Assembly: GCF_000178975.2 (NCBI RefSeq)
Contig: NC_015064.1
Location: forward strand, 2,666,001-2,730,000
DNA length: 64,000 nucleotides
Direction of reading: 5' to 3'
Source: Granulicella tundricola MP5ACTX9
Lineage (GTDB): Bacteria; Acidobacteriota; Terriglobia; Terriglobales; Acidobacteriaceae
Shown here piece after piece: positions 15,592 through 24,468 of the stretch. Under the pieces are notes generated by a model. It did not search any database and was not told where the DNA came from. It saw only the letters and a list, made by a program, of their open reading frames with translations. Made by a program: the position numbers and the translations under genes. How positions within the stretch are numbered: the stretch's first letter is position 1; each line of letters opens with the position of its first letter.

Positions 15592-18285
15592 TCACTTCCC
15601 TACCAGATTGCTGGCCGGCCAGTGCATGGGGTCGGCGTTCTCGTTATTCATGATCCGGATGGGACCGCCGGAGCTCTTGACGTGGATGTTGAAGCCGTCG
15701 ACGGCCAGGATGGGCGCTGTGCCATGAAGGTCGGCCGTGGCTACGTCAATGAGCAACTCCCGGGTCTCTTGTGGGGCGAGCGAGATGTAGTTCTCCGAGT
15801 AGAAGACTGGCAGCACCCTGGCTTCAGAGCCTTCGCGGTGAAGTTGCAGGTGAGTCATAAGCGCGACGTGATTGGTGGGATTATGCAGCACGACCTTGAG
15901 CATGGTCTTGTCTTTGGCCAAGGTGGATGTGGCGGAAGCTTCCAGGGTGACGGGGGGCATCCGGCCCAAGGAGGTGAAGTCGTCCTGATCGACATTCTGC
16001 CAGTAAAAGTTGGTGGAGACCTGGTTGCCGGTCGCGTCCAGCAGATCAAGCTTCACGAAGTAGACGGCGCTGATGCTGGGGTTGGCGACGAGTTGGAAGA
16101 TCTTTGTCGTGTGAACTCCTGGCGCGTTTTCGACCGGATGAAGTTGCTGCGCGGACAGTGTTCCATCAAGGGCGTAGATGGATGATCTGATCTGGTAGCC
16201 GCTGAGCGGTTCCGGGGTGTTGTTGACGACTTCAACGCCGAAGTTGGCCTCGTTCAATTGGACGTGGATGTGCTCGCTTGCTTTTTGCGCTCCGTAGAGG
16301 GAGGCGTTGGGCTCCAGGTCATAGTGGTAGAGCTGCCAGACGAAGCTGGGCTGAGCGGGGTGGCTCATCCAGGTGATGACGCCGGTGGTTGCGGTGAACA
16401 TCTGGGCGTTGCGGCCTTCGTACATGGCGCGGAAGGCTTCGTAGTTGGCGAGCTGGCCCTTGCGGGTGAAGTCTGCCAGGTTGCGGATGGGGCCGTAACG
16501 CTTTGCAAGGAGGGATGGGTACTGATCGCCGCGCTGTGCGCCCTTGGCGAGGTCGTGCTGCGCCCAGTCGTCGTTGATCGTCTCCCAGTCCTTCTGGGGC
16601 ATCATGCCCTGGATGGATTCAATGGTGGGAATGGAGACGGAGCCTGTTTCTGTTTTGAAGCTTTCATTGAGGGCATAGAAGTAGCGTGGGGAGCGCCAGT
16701 AGTAAGGGCCGTGGGACGACACGCCGTGACCGTCGGCGGAGTTCGATTGATAGAGCCGGGTGGGGTCCAGCTTGGCCATGAGAACGCGGAGGGTATCGTC
16801 AAGTTCCTTGGGCGGATAGCCTTCGTTGCGGGCGCACCAGACGGCGATGGATGGGTGATTGCGGTAACGGGTGACCTTGTCTGTCACGTTTTTGAGGTAG
16901 GTGGGGATGTCGGCTACGTTGGGTCCGTCGCCGGGGTTGGGCTGGAAGAACTCATCCCAGAGGAGGATGCCGTACTTGTCTGCCATCTCGTAGAAGTCCG
17001 GGCTGGTGCTCTGGCCGACCCAGTTGCGGATGATGTTGAGATGGGCGAGCGCGTGCATGTGGAACTGGGCATCAAGCCTTGCCTTGGGGACGCGCTTCAT
17101 GGCCTCGTCAAGGCCCCAGTTACCGCCGCGGGCCATGACGGGGACACCGTTTACGGAGAGCGTCAGGTTTTCCGACCCGGCGACCTGGTACTGGATGGTG
17201 CGGATGCCGAAGTTTCCGGACCAGACATCTGAGGTGCCGCCGGAGGTTCGAAGGTTAAGGCTCAGGCGATAGAGATTGGCTTTGCCGTAGCCGTTGGGCC
17301 ACCAGAGTCTGGGGGCGTTGATATGGAGTTCAGGGATTGCGGCGGGGTCAAGGGCGAGAGGCAGAGACTTGCCGCCTTCTACGCTGATCTTTCTGGTGAA
17401 GGTAATGGTCTTGGGGGAGGCGTCATCTCCGACCTCCGTGATGGTTCCGGTCAGGGTGCCGTCCACGGTCTTTGCGGAGGAGTTTGTGACTGCGCCTGAG
17501 ATGGAGAGGTCGGCGGTAGCGTGGGAGGCGGCGAGGTCGCTGCGGATGGCTGGGTCGTCGATGACGAGAGGACCGGTGGAGGACAAGGTGACGGGCAGCC
17601 AGATGCCGGTGTCGCGGTCCCGTATGGCGGGTATCCAGTCCCATCCGATGGTGGAGAGGAAGGTGGCACCATCGAGGGCTGTGTCGCCGCCGTTTTTGCC
17701 GACGCCATCAGCGATGGTGTGCTCGTGAGGGATGCCGGGGTGAGGCTGGGGGCTGATGAGGACTGCGAGGACTGCTTTGGTGCCGGGCTTTACGGCGGCG
17801 GAGATATCGAAGTCGCCGCGGATGAACGCGCCCTTGATGGAGCCGATGGAGTGGCCGTTGACCCAGACCTGGGCGGAGTAGTTGATGCCCGCGAAGTGAA
17901 GCCAGGTGGTGTGGCCCTTGTAGGCGGAGGGGATAGTGAACGAGGTGCGATACCAGTAGCTCGTCTTGTTCAGGCTCTCCGGGATGGCGCGCATGTTTTC
18001 GCCGTAGAGGGGCTCCGGGTAGACGTGGTTATCGACGAGCGTGGTGAGGACGGTTCCGGGAACGGTGGCCTTGTACCAGGAGGCGGTCTTGAAGTTTGGG
18101 AGGGAGACTGCATCGCCGGTGGCAGGGACCTTTGCCACGTCCTGCATCTCCCATGCACTGATCTCCTGAGGCTGCTGGGCGCTGGCGGCCATGCCTTGCA
18201 GCAACAGGCAAAGGAACAGAGCGTGGAGCTTCGAGAATGAGATTCTTCGCGTGGCGATGGGGAGCTGGCAGTATTGAGACGGCAA
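15592..18285 (-). CDS. Secreted glycoside hydrolase family 2 protein
   Basis: 897 aa with a signal peptide (ALFLCLLLQGMAASAQ, cleavage near residue 36). Domain order is GH2: a jelly-roll sugar-binding domain (about 40-225, with WLHFAGINYSAQVWVNG), an Ig-like domain, a (beta/alpha)8 catalytic core (about 355-640) and C-terminal beta-sandwich domains. AVWCARNEGYPP carries the Asn-Glu acid/base pair, and Glu in SIPTIESI is the candidate nucleophile. Overall layout and motif context resemble exo-beta-D-glucosaminidases and beta-mannosidases more than LacZ; the exact substrate is not proven. The start is TTG 18285 with AAGGA upstream. It faces away from an Oar-like receptor gene, suggesting joint glycan use. 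Confidence 0.87.
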   Translation of the reverse strand: MPSQYCQLPIATRRISFSKLHALFLCLLLQGMAASAQQPQEISAWEMQDVAKVPATGDAVSLPNFKTASWYKATVPGTVLTTLVDNHVYPEPLYGENMRAIPESLNKTSYWYRTSFTIPSAYKGHTTWLHFAGINYSAQVWVNGHSIGSIKGAFIRGDFDISAAVKPGTKAVLAVLISPQPHPGIPHEHTIADGVGKNGGDTALDGATFLSTIGWDWIPAIRDRDTGIWLPVTLSSTGPLVIDDPAIRSDLAASHATADLSISGAVTNSSAKTVDGTLTGTITEVGDDASPKTITFTRKISVEGGKSLPLALDPAAIPELHINAPRLWWPNGYGKANLYRLSLNLRTSGGTSDVWSGNFGIRTIQYQVAGSENLTLSVNGVPVMARGGNWGLDEAMKRVPKARLDAQFHMHALAHLNIIRNWVGQSTSPDFYEMADKYGILLWDEFFQPNPGDGPNVADIPTYLKNVTDKVTRYRNHPSIAVWCARNEGYPPKELDDTLRVLMAKLDPTRLYQSNSADGHGVSSHGPYYWRSPRYFYALNESFKTETGSVSIPTIESIQGMMPQKDWETINDDWAQHDLAKGAQRGDQYPSLLAKRYGPIRNLADFTRKGQLANYEAFRAMYEGRNAQMFTATTGVITWMSHPAQPSFVWQLYHYDLEPNASLYGAQKASEHIHVQLNEANFGVEVVNNTPEPLSGYQIRSSIYALDGTLSAQQLHPVENAPGVHTTKIFQLVANPSISAVYFVKLDLLDATGNQVSTNFYWQNVDQDDFTSLGRMPPVTLEASATSTLAKDKTMLKVVLHNPTNHVALMTHLQLHREGSEARVLPVFYSENYISLAPQETRELLIDVATADLHGTAPILAVDGFNIHVKSSGGPIRIMNNENADPMHWPASNLVGK

Positions 18286-18451
18286 GAGGATGTTCCTTCC
18301 GGTGAACAGAACGAGCGTGCGGTCGATTCAAGCCCCGCGCTCTGGTGCAGCCATTTTAGACTGCAACACGGACAATGATCTGCCCCGGCCTTCTTGCATT
18401 CCGTTGCCGCTGCGAGAGCCAAGCATGGCAATCCTTCCCAGGATTGGCGAG

Positions 18452-18492
18452 TGAAACGTTTGAGCAGTCCGAGAATCACCGAAAGCGCTTTG
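18452..18492. promoter_or_regulatory. Two LacI-type operator-like palindromes
   Basis: TGAAACGTTTGA (18452-18463) and GAAAGCGCTTTG (18481-18492) both have the central CG dyad and flanking A/T arms typical of LacI-family operators. They lie between the divergent GH2 and receptor genes, 18 bases apart, the second just upstream of a candidate -35 box. No LacI-family gene lies in the window, so the link is an inference. Confidence 0.45.
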
Positions 18493-18497
18493 CTTAG

Positions 18498-18527
18498 TTG
18501 ACTGTACAGGCTAACAACGAGTAGATT
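18498..18527 (+). promoter_or_regulatory. Candidate sigma-70-type promoter for the receptor gene
   Basis: TTGACT (18498-18503), an 18-base spacer and TAGATT (18522-18527), about 55 bases before the receptor start. The boxes are reasonable matches to the -35 and -10 consensus, but no experimental support exists. Confidence 0.4.
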
Positions 18528-18582
18528 CCGGGTGCTCAGATTAGTCGATTTTCTTCGTCCTAGACTCTGTTCCGGAGGCTTC

Positions 18583-21500
18583 ATGCGTTTGTGTGTGCGT
18601 AGATTTGGCATCGCCCTACTCTTCTTGATTCTCGTAAGCTGTGGCCATCTGCAGGCGCAGGCCGTAAGTGGCACGATCCTCGGCACGGTGACCGACCCTA
18701 GTGGCGCGAATGTCGCGAACGCTACGGTGACCATCGTCCTGACTGGACAGAGCACGGTTCATACAGCCGTCACCAATGAGAGCGGAAACTTTACGGAGCC
18801 GAACCTCCCGGCGGGAACCTATACCGTGACGATCGTTGCGCCGGGGTTCAAGAAGGAGGCTCGCGAAAACATCACGGTGCTGACGAACGAAACGGCCAGA
18901 GTCGATGTTGGGCTGACGACCGGCAGCACGTCTGAAACGGTCACCGTTACAACGGCACCCCCGCTGCTGCAGACGGACCGCGCGGATATCTCGACGACCA
19001 TCGAGCAGAAGCAGATTGCGGACCTACCGCTGAGCAGCGGTAACAGCTTCCAGTCATTGTTGAACACGGTTCCCGGCATGGCTCCGGTGGTCTTCAACAA
19101 CTCGCAGTTCTTCAATGCGAACAACGATCTCTCCGTCAATGCGAACGGCCAATCGTCTTACGTCAATCTGTACCAGATTGAAGGGATCGATGACGATCAG
19201 CGCACGGGCATTCACATTATTCTGGTTCCGCCTGCGGCTGCCATCGGCAACGTCGACATCACGACGAACAACTTCGAGGCAGAGTTCGGCCGCGCGGTCG
19301 GGACTGTCGTCAACATCACGCTGAAGTCCGGCACGAACCAGTTTCATGGCTCGGTGTTTCAGAACATGGAGAACAACGGCGTCAATGCGCGTAATTACTT
19401 CGCTACCGGCCCGAACGGCCGGCTGGTCTACAACTACACGGGCGGCTCGATAGGCGGTCCCGTCCTCAAGGACAAGCTCTTCTTCTTTGGAGATTTTCTT
19501 CGTGTCTCGGATCACGAGTCTTCCACGGTCAACACGAATATTCCCTACTACAACGTTCAGGGCGGGAACCTGAACCTGAGCAGCTACGCCGGCCAAGTGT
19601 ATGACCCGAACACGGGGGCCACGGCCACTTGCACCAATCCGTCTGCGGCCGGAGCACCCTGCGGCACGGGACGCACGGCATTCGCGGGCAACGTCATTCC
19701 ACTCAACAACCCGGGTATCAGCCCTATCGCTGTAAAGGTACTTTCGGACATTGATGCTCTAGCCCGTAATCCAAAGACGAATCTCGCATCCGCCGCTTAT
19801 ATCGCAGGCCAACTTTCCAATAACTTCTCGCAGAACTCCCCTTTCAGTAAGGATTTCATTAGCTACGACATCAAGTCCGACTACACCATCACGACCAAGG
19901 ATCATCTTAGCGGCCGCTTTAGCCACCAGAAGACGGATACCTTTCAGGCTCCTCTGTTCGGTGCATTCTACGGTGGTCCCACGGGTGGAGGGTTTGAAGC
20001 AACCGGTGTGGCGTCCGCATATAGCACCGGGTTCAACTACGATCACATTTTCTCTCCGACTCTCTTCACAGAGGTCCGCGTCGGCGTGGCGCATCTCCGC
20101 AACTCCGCTACGCAGACCGATTACGGCAGCAATGATGCACGCACGCTTGGGATTCCCGGGAACGGGCCCAACGGAACCAACAACACTCCCACCACCAGCG
20201 GTCAGGTTGCTTTTCAGCTCAGCAATTTTACCGGCAATGGGGAAAACGGGACGGGCAATCCGCTGATCGGGTACTCCCAGTCTCTTCCCTGGCTGCGTGC
20301 CGAATCCAACATCGACTTCGCCAATATTTGGACAAAGATCCTGGGGAATCACACACTGAAGGCGGGCGCCGACATCCGGCGGATCCGCGACGACCTTCTG
20401 CAAGGCAACATCAACGCGGCTGCGGGAACGTTCGCGTTCAGTGAAAACCAGACCTCCGCACCTGGCGCCCCTACAGTCGGTCAGGCTAATGCGATTGCCA
20501 GTCTGCTCTTTGATGTTCCCTACTCAGTCGGTCAGGATACCAATAGTACCTTCCCCGCCTACCGCCAGAACTGGCTCTTCTTTTTCGTTTCCGACAAGTG
20601 GCAGGCTACTCCCAAGCTCACGGTCGATCTTGGCATGCGCTACGAACTCTATCCGCCGGCTGTGCCCCGGAGGGCGGGTGGATTTGTCAACTACAACCCT
20701 TCCAACAATCAGCTTGTGACGGCTGGCGTGGGCGGAAATCCTTCCAACCTTGGCATGCAGTCCAACTACACTAACTTCGCGCCGCGCCTGGGTGTTTCTT
20801 ACCGTGCCACGGATACGACGGTCATCCGCGCAGGCTACGGTATCAGCTACGTACCTTTTGTCGATAATACTTACGCCTATAACTATCCAATCAAGACGAG
20901 CACCAACTACACCTTCAGCCCCACCTTCGGGCCGGCACTGAATCCAGCTGGCGGCGTCGTCAACTTCGTCACTGGAATTCCAAGCACGCCAACCATCGCG
21001 TTCGGCTCCAATGGAACGCTTACTGAGAGTGCGGCCAATGGAACGATCGGACTAGCCAATCTCTATATCCCGCTGAACTTCAAGAACGCATACGTTTCTT
21101 CTTGGAATGCGGTGGTTCAGCAGGCACTTCCGTTGGATATGTCGTTGCAGATTGCGTATGTGGCCAACCACGGCACACGCATCGACGTAGCCCAGAACAT
21201 CAACCAGCCTCTGGTTTACGGTCAGAGCGCAGCCTATGATCCGCTCAATCATGCGGCGGATGGCGTAACGCAGACCTTCCTCAAGACCGCCTCTGTGACC
21301 CAGTACTTCCTGGGCTACTCGACGAATTATCAGTCGCTACAGGTTCAGCTCAAGCGCCGCTTCTCCAAGGGTCTTACCTTCAGCTCCGCGGTGACCTGGG
21401 GCAAGGCACAGGGTTATGGAACCGGTGCTCAGGATGGTGGTCTTCTCTTCTGGAGTGGTCCGGTTCGCCGCAACTACAATCTTGCCGACTTCGACCGTAC

Positions 21501-22110
21501 CCTCAACTACGAGCAGACGATCACTTATGAGTTGCCGGCGGGGAAGGGTCACCGTTACTTCAGCTCAGGTGTGAGTTCTTATGCGCTGGGCGGCTGGAAG
21601 CTATCTGCCGTGGTTTCCGCGCTCTCTGGTCTACCCTTTACAATCACCACCGCCAGTGCGACGGGAGGGACGACCCAGACCGTCAACCAGATCGCACCAT
21701 ATCAAGTCACACATGGCGTATCCAGCACCGGCAACACTCGCTGGTTCAATCCTGCCTCCTTCACAACACCAGCAACCTGCACCCCTTACACCCCCGCTAA
21801 TCCTGTCGCTTGTGCAGTCGGCAACACGCAGCGTAACCAGTTCCGCGGCCCCGGATATTTCTCTGACAATCTCTCACTCTTCAAGAGCTTTCCCATCTTC
21901 CGCGAGGCGGCCCTTGAAGCTCGCTTCGATGCCTTTAACATGACCAACACCCCAGCCTTCGGCCTTCCTAACACGGCATACGCAAACACCATAACCAATC
22001 CCAACAGCTCTTTCGGCAGGATCACCTCAACCCTGGGCAGTGGAACAGGTAATGTCAATGGAGTCGGCGGTCCGCGTGTTCTGCAGGCGGGCGTCAAGAT
22101 TGCCTTCTAG
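18583..22110 (+). CDS. Oar-like TonB-dependent receptor
   Basis: 1,175 aa from ATG 18583, preceded by GGAGG at 18574-18578. A signal peptide (ALLFLILVSCGHLQAQ) precedes a carboxypeptidase-regulatory-like domain (about 22-105, GTVTDPSGANVANATVTIV, then YTVTIVAPGFKKE), a plug domain (about 110-290, with QIEGIDDDQRTG and VDITTNNFEAEFGRAVGTVV) and a long beta-barrel ending in the aromatic-terminated strand GVKIAF. These receptors are expanded in Acidobacteriota and are thought to import oligosaccharides or other large substrates across the outer membrane using TonB energy. The divergent GH2 gene and shared intergenic operators suggest a glycan ligand. A disrupted paralogue follows directly. Confidence 0.92.
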   Translation: MRLCVRRFGIALLFLILVSCGHLQAQAVSGTILGTVTDPSGANVANATVTIVLTGQSTVHTAVTNESGNFTEPNLPAGTYTVTIVAPGFKKEARENITVLTNETARVDVGLTTGSTSETVTVTTAPPLLQTDRADISTTIEQKQIADLPLSSGNSFQSLLNTVPGMAPVVFNNSQFFNANNDLSVNANGQSSYVNLYQIEGIDDDQRTGIHIILVPPAAAIGNVDITTNNFEAEFGRAVGTVVNITLKSGTNQFHGSVFQNMENNGVNARNYFATGPNGRLVYNYTGGSIGGPVLKDKLFFFGDFLRVSDHESSTVNTNIPYYNVQGGNLNLSSYAGQVYDPNTGATATCTNPSAAGAPCGTGRTAFAGNVIPLNNPGISPIAVKVLSDIDALARNPKTNLASAAYIAGQLSNNFSQNSPFSKDFISYDIKSDYTITTKDHLSGRFSHQKTDTFQAPLFGAFYGGPTGGGFEATGVASAYSTGFNYDHIFSPTLFTEVRVGVAHLRNSATQTDYGSNDARTLGIPGNGPNGTNNTPTTSGQVAFQLSNFTGNGENGTGNPLIGYSQSLPWLRAESNIDFANIWTKILGNHTLKAGADIRRIRDDLLQGNINAAAGTFAFSENQTSAPGAPTVGQANAIASLLFDVPYSVGQDTNSTFPAYRQNWLFFFVSDKWQATPKLTVDLGMRYELYPPAVPRRAGGFVNYNPSNNQLVTAGVGGNPSNLGMQSNYTNFAPRLGVSYRATDTTVIRAGYGISYVPFVDNTYAYNYPIKTSTNYTFSPTFGPALNPAGGVVNFVTGIPSTPTIAFGSNGTLTESAANGTIGLANLYIPLNFKNAYVSSWNAVVQQALPLDMSLQIAYVANHGTRIDVAQNINQPLVYGQSAAYDPLNHAADGVTQTFLKTASVTQYFLGYSTNYQSLQVQLKRRFSKGLTFSSAVTWGKAQGYGTGAQDGGLLFWSGPVRRNYNLADFDRTLNYEQTITYELPAGKGHRYFSSGVSSYALGGWKLSAVVSALSGLPFTITTASATGGTTQTVNQIAPYQVTHGVSSTGNTRWFNPASFTTPATCTPYTPANPVACAVGNTQRNQFRGPGYFSDNLSLFKSFPIFREAALEARFDAFNMTNTPAFGLPNTAYANTITNPNSSFGRITSTLGSGTGNVNGVGGPRVLQAGVKIAF

Positions 22111-22299
22111 TTGAAGGTTGCGCCGGCTTGATCAGCGGCAATTGAACCATGCAGCCGCCTGCTGGGTTCAATTGCCGTTTAAGGAGACACTCCACATAAC
22201 TCTCTGCTAATAAAGCGGAACCTATCCGTAACATGATGCATGATTCATCTTGTGTTCTTCTTCTATTCACTGAAGGTTCTAGTTGCTTGCCTAGCCTCA
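22111..22299. other. Spacer between tandem receptor genes
   Basis: No gene or clear terminator seen. It contains a short AT-rich stretch (CTCTGCTAATAAAGCGG) and no convincing promoter. Confidence 0.5.
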
Positions 22300-22918
22300 A
22301 TGCACGCCTATCTCTTCTCGTTCCAGCAGCCGTGCGCTGCTTTGCGTCGGTATGCTTGCTGCCACGTCTGCATTTGCTCAGTATGACAATGGCTCCTTCG
22401 TCGGCACCGTGCATGACAGTACCGGCGCGGTGGTGACCGGGGCCACCATCACGGTCATTAATACTGAGACCGGCATTACCGTCACGCGGACCTCAGGCTC
22501 GGCCGGCGAGTGGGAGGTTCCTTCGCTCAAGACCGGCGTTTATCGGGTCACGATCTCCCATGCCGGATTCTCCGATACCTCCGCGAGCAACATTACCCTG
22601 TCCGTTGGCGCTCGCCAGCGGGTCGACCTGAGTCTTCCGGCTGCCGGGACGCAGGAGACGGTTGAAGTCACTGGGGTGTCGCTGCAGGTTGAAACCGAAT
22701 CTTCAGAGCGTGGGCAGACGATCACCGGCTATCAATCAGAGGCGCTTCCCCTCGTCAGCCGTAACTACTCTGATCTGCTGGGGCTGGTTACGGGTTCACG
22801 CCAGGCACCGTCCGCCGCGACGACCAGTTCCATCAACTCACTCGTTCGCGCCGGTTCGTACAACATCAACGGCGAACCCAGCATGTTCAATAACTTTCTG
22901 CTGGACGGTCTGGACAGG
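22300..22918 (+). pseudogene. Oar-like TonB receptor, 5' fragment cut by an IS
   Basis: Encodes a signal-peptide-like start and the whole carboxypeptidase-regulatory domain (GSFVGTVHDSTGAVVTGATI, then YRVTISHAGFSDTSASN), then the beginning of the plug (NFLLDGLD) and stops at the insertion element. In the correct frame the hydrophobic leader (RALLCVGMLAATSAFAQ) has no ATG before 22352; ATG 22300 is one frame off, so an additional 1-base change near the start is possible. The coding sequence continues at 24469 after the element, in the same order. Confidence 0.85.
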
Positions 22919-24468
22919 CTTTCAATTACCCACAAGTTGCGTACGAAGTAAAAAGCCTAGCTGGATATCTGTGAGCCTTGACAAGCCTCTCCAGATGACA
23001 GTGTTCCCTGGCGGCGGATCCTTTGCTCTGGCGAGGTAGCCTCCCAGTTGCGCGAGCTTGGTCATATATAAAGTGAGCGTGGATTCGGAGGGAGACTTGC
23101 CAGGTTTGTCTCGAACAAGCTGATCGAGAAGGTACAGCTCGGTCGTGGTGAACACCGTATCTGGCTGCGCAGTGGTGGTAGTCCGATTCATCATCGTCAT
23201 CCAGAAGATGCGCCAACTCAGAATGCACAGAATTGCAATCAGGTTGACCAGCCGCTCGGCCGCTCGGAGTCTGACCTCTTCGGCTTTGAAGCCCGACTTC
23301 AGGATCTTGTGGAACGTCTCAATCTTCCAGCGCATCGCATACCAGCGCAGCTTCTCGACAGCGTCCTTGCGCGAGTGAACAGGAAGGTTGGTGATCAGCT
23401 TCCAGTCGATTCTGTCACGATCCTTCGGCGGATGCGATTCCGTAGCGTGGAGTACGGTTACGTCCAGGTCAGGGTAGAGCTTGCGCTTGCCGATCGGGGG
23501 ATGGAGCCGGATCCTGCGATACCGAAGCTCAAGGACTGCTTCGCTCGTTTCGCCCTTCCTGTTACGGACCTTGATGCGGTGAAGACCCTTGATGGGAGCT
23601 GCTTCCATTGCATCCGAGACAGTTTGGCCTCCCTCTCCGGCAAGCCGATCGACGCAGGTCCTCAACAGAAAGCGGGTACCCATTTCCTGAGCAATGCAAA
23701 ATAGCTCATAGATGTCGCTCTCTCGATCCCCTATATGGACGATGCGCTCGGGATGCTGGAGTAATGCCGTGGACTGTCGCAGGTTCTCCAGCCAACGATA
23801 GCTCTCCTTTTGTTCAATCGGCACACGTGTCGGGTTAATTCTGCGCTTGAGCGCATTGGCACCATGAAACTTGTCTCTCGTCCAGAACTTGATCGCGGTC
23901 AGCCCAAGAGGAAGTCCATGCTCGGTGACGACGAGGCTGGAGTGCATGAGAACGCCGCACGTCGTGTGATAGCGAGGTCGGCTGCCATATCGGGTCGGCA
24001 GCTTGCTCACAATGCCGATCGCCGCACTCTCTTCCCGCCGGTAAATGAACTCTGTTGTATCGTGAAGAACCAACACTGTCGTATCCGAAGTCGCTTTGAA
24101 ACGCTCCCGGGTACAAGTAAAGTGTCCCGCTAGAATCTTCTCTTCACTCACCCGCTTGTTCGACAAAAAACGATAGGCTGCCTTGGTGCTCGCCCAATCC
24201 TGGCAGGCAAACGGAATGCTACTTCCTACCCGCTCAGAGAGCTGTCCCAACAGCAAACCAAATCTCTTCCCGTGCCGCTTATCTTGAAATTGGCATCCAG
24301 CAACTTCACGGTCCAGCCAGGAATCCAGATCCTCTTGCGCTTCAACCCGCGTCTTCGGCATTCTCGAAGTTCAACACTTACGAAGACGCTCTGAAAGTCA
24401 CTGTCTTGAGGCAGAACCAACGTTGGTTCCACTCGGTTTCTTCGCTTCGACTTGTGGGTAATCGAAAG
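22919..24468. mobile_element. IS4-family insertion sequence, IS50/Tn5-like
   Basis: 1,550 bp, bounded by 19-bp inverted repeats that match at 18 of 19 positions: CTTTCAATTACCCACAAGT (22919-22937) and, inverted, CTTTCGATTACCCACAAGT (24450-24468). They have the length and the terminal CACAAGT of Tn5/IS50 ends. Outside the repeats CTGGACA is present on both sides (22910-22916 and 24469-24475); IS50-like elements make 9-bp duplications, and the next two bases differ here (GG versus AC), so the duplication is either 7 bp or a decayed 9 bp. One intact transposase gene fills the element. It interrupts a TonB receptor gene. Confidence 0.9.
22922..24361 (-). CDS. IS4-family transposase (IS50 group)
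   Basis: 479 aa, the Tn5 transposase size. The N-terminal ~60 residues (WLDREVAGCQFQDKRHGKRF, then DWASTKAAYRFLSN) match the Tn5-type DNA-binding domain. The DDE catalytic core shows Asp in VLHDTTEF, Asp in HIGDRESDIYELF, and the YREK motif in WYAMRWKIETFHKILK, which contains the catalytic Glu. The stop codon lies inside the left terminal repeat, as in IS50. The frame is intact, so the element may be active. It is transcribed opposite to the interrupted receptor gene. Confidence 0.93.
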   Translation of the reverse strand: MPKTRVEAQEDLDSWLDREVAGCQFQDKRHGKRFGLLLGQLSERVGSSIPFACQDWASTKAAYRFLSNKRVSEEKILAGHFTCTRERFKATSDTTVLVLHDTTEFIYRREESAAIGIVSKLPTRYGSRPRYHTTCGVLMHSSLVVTEHGLPLGLTAIKFWTRDKFHGANALKRRINPTRVPIEQKESYRWLENLRQSTALLQHPERIVHIGDRESDIYELFCIAQEMGTRFLLRTCVDRLAGEGGQTVSDAMEAAPIKGLHRIKVRNRKGETSEAVLELRYRRIRLHPPIGKRKLYPDLDVTVLHATESHPPKDRDRIDWKLITNLPVHSRKDAVEKLRWYAMRWKIETFHKILKSGFKAEEVRLRAAERLVNLIAILCILSWRIFWMTMMNRTTTTAQPDTVFTTTELYLLDQLVRDKPGKSPSESTLTLYMTKLAQLGGYLARAKDPPPGNTVIWRGLSRLTDIQLGFLLRTQLVGN

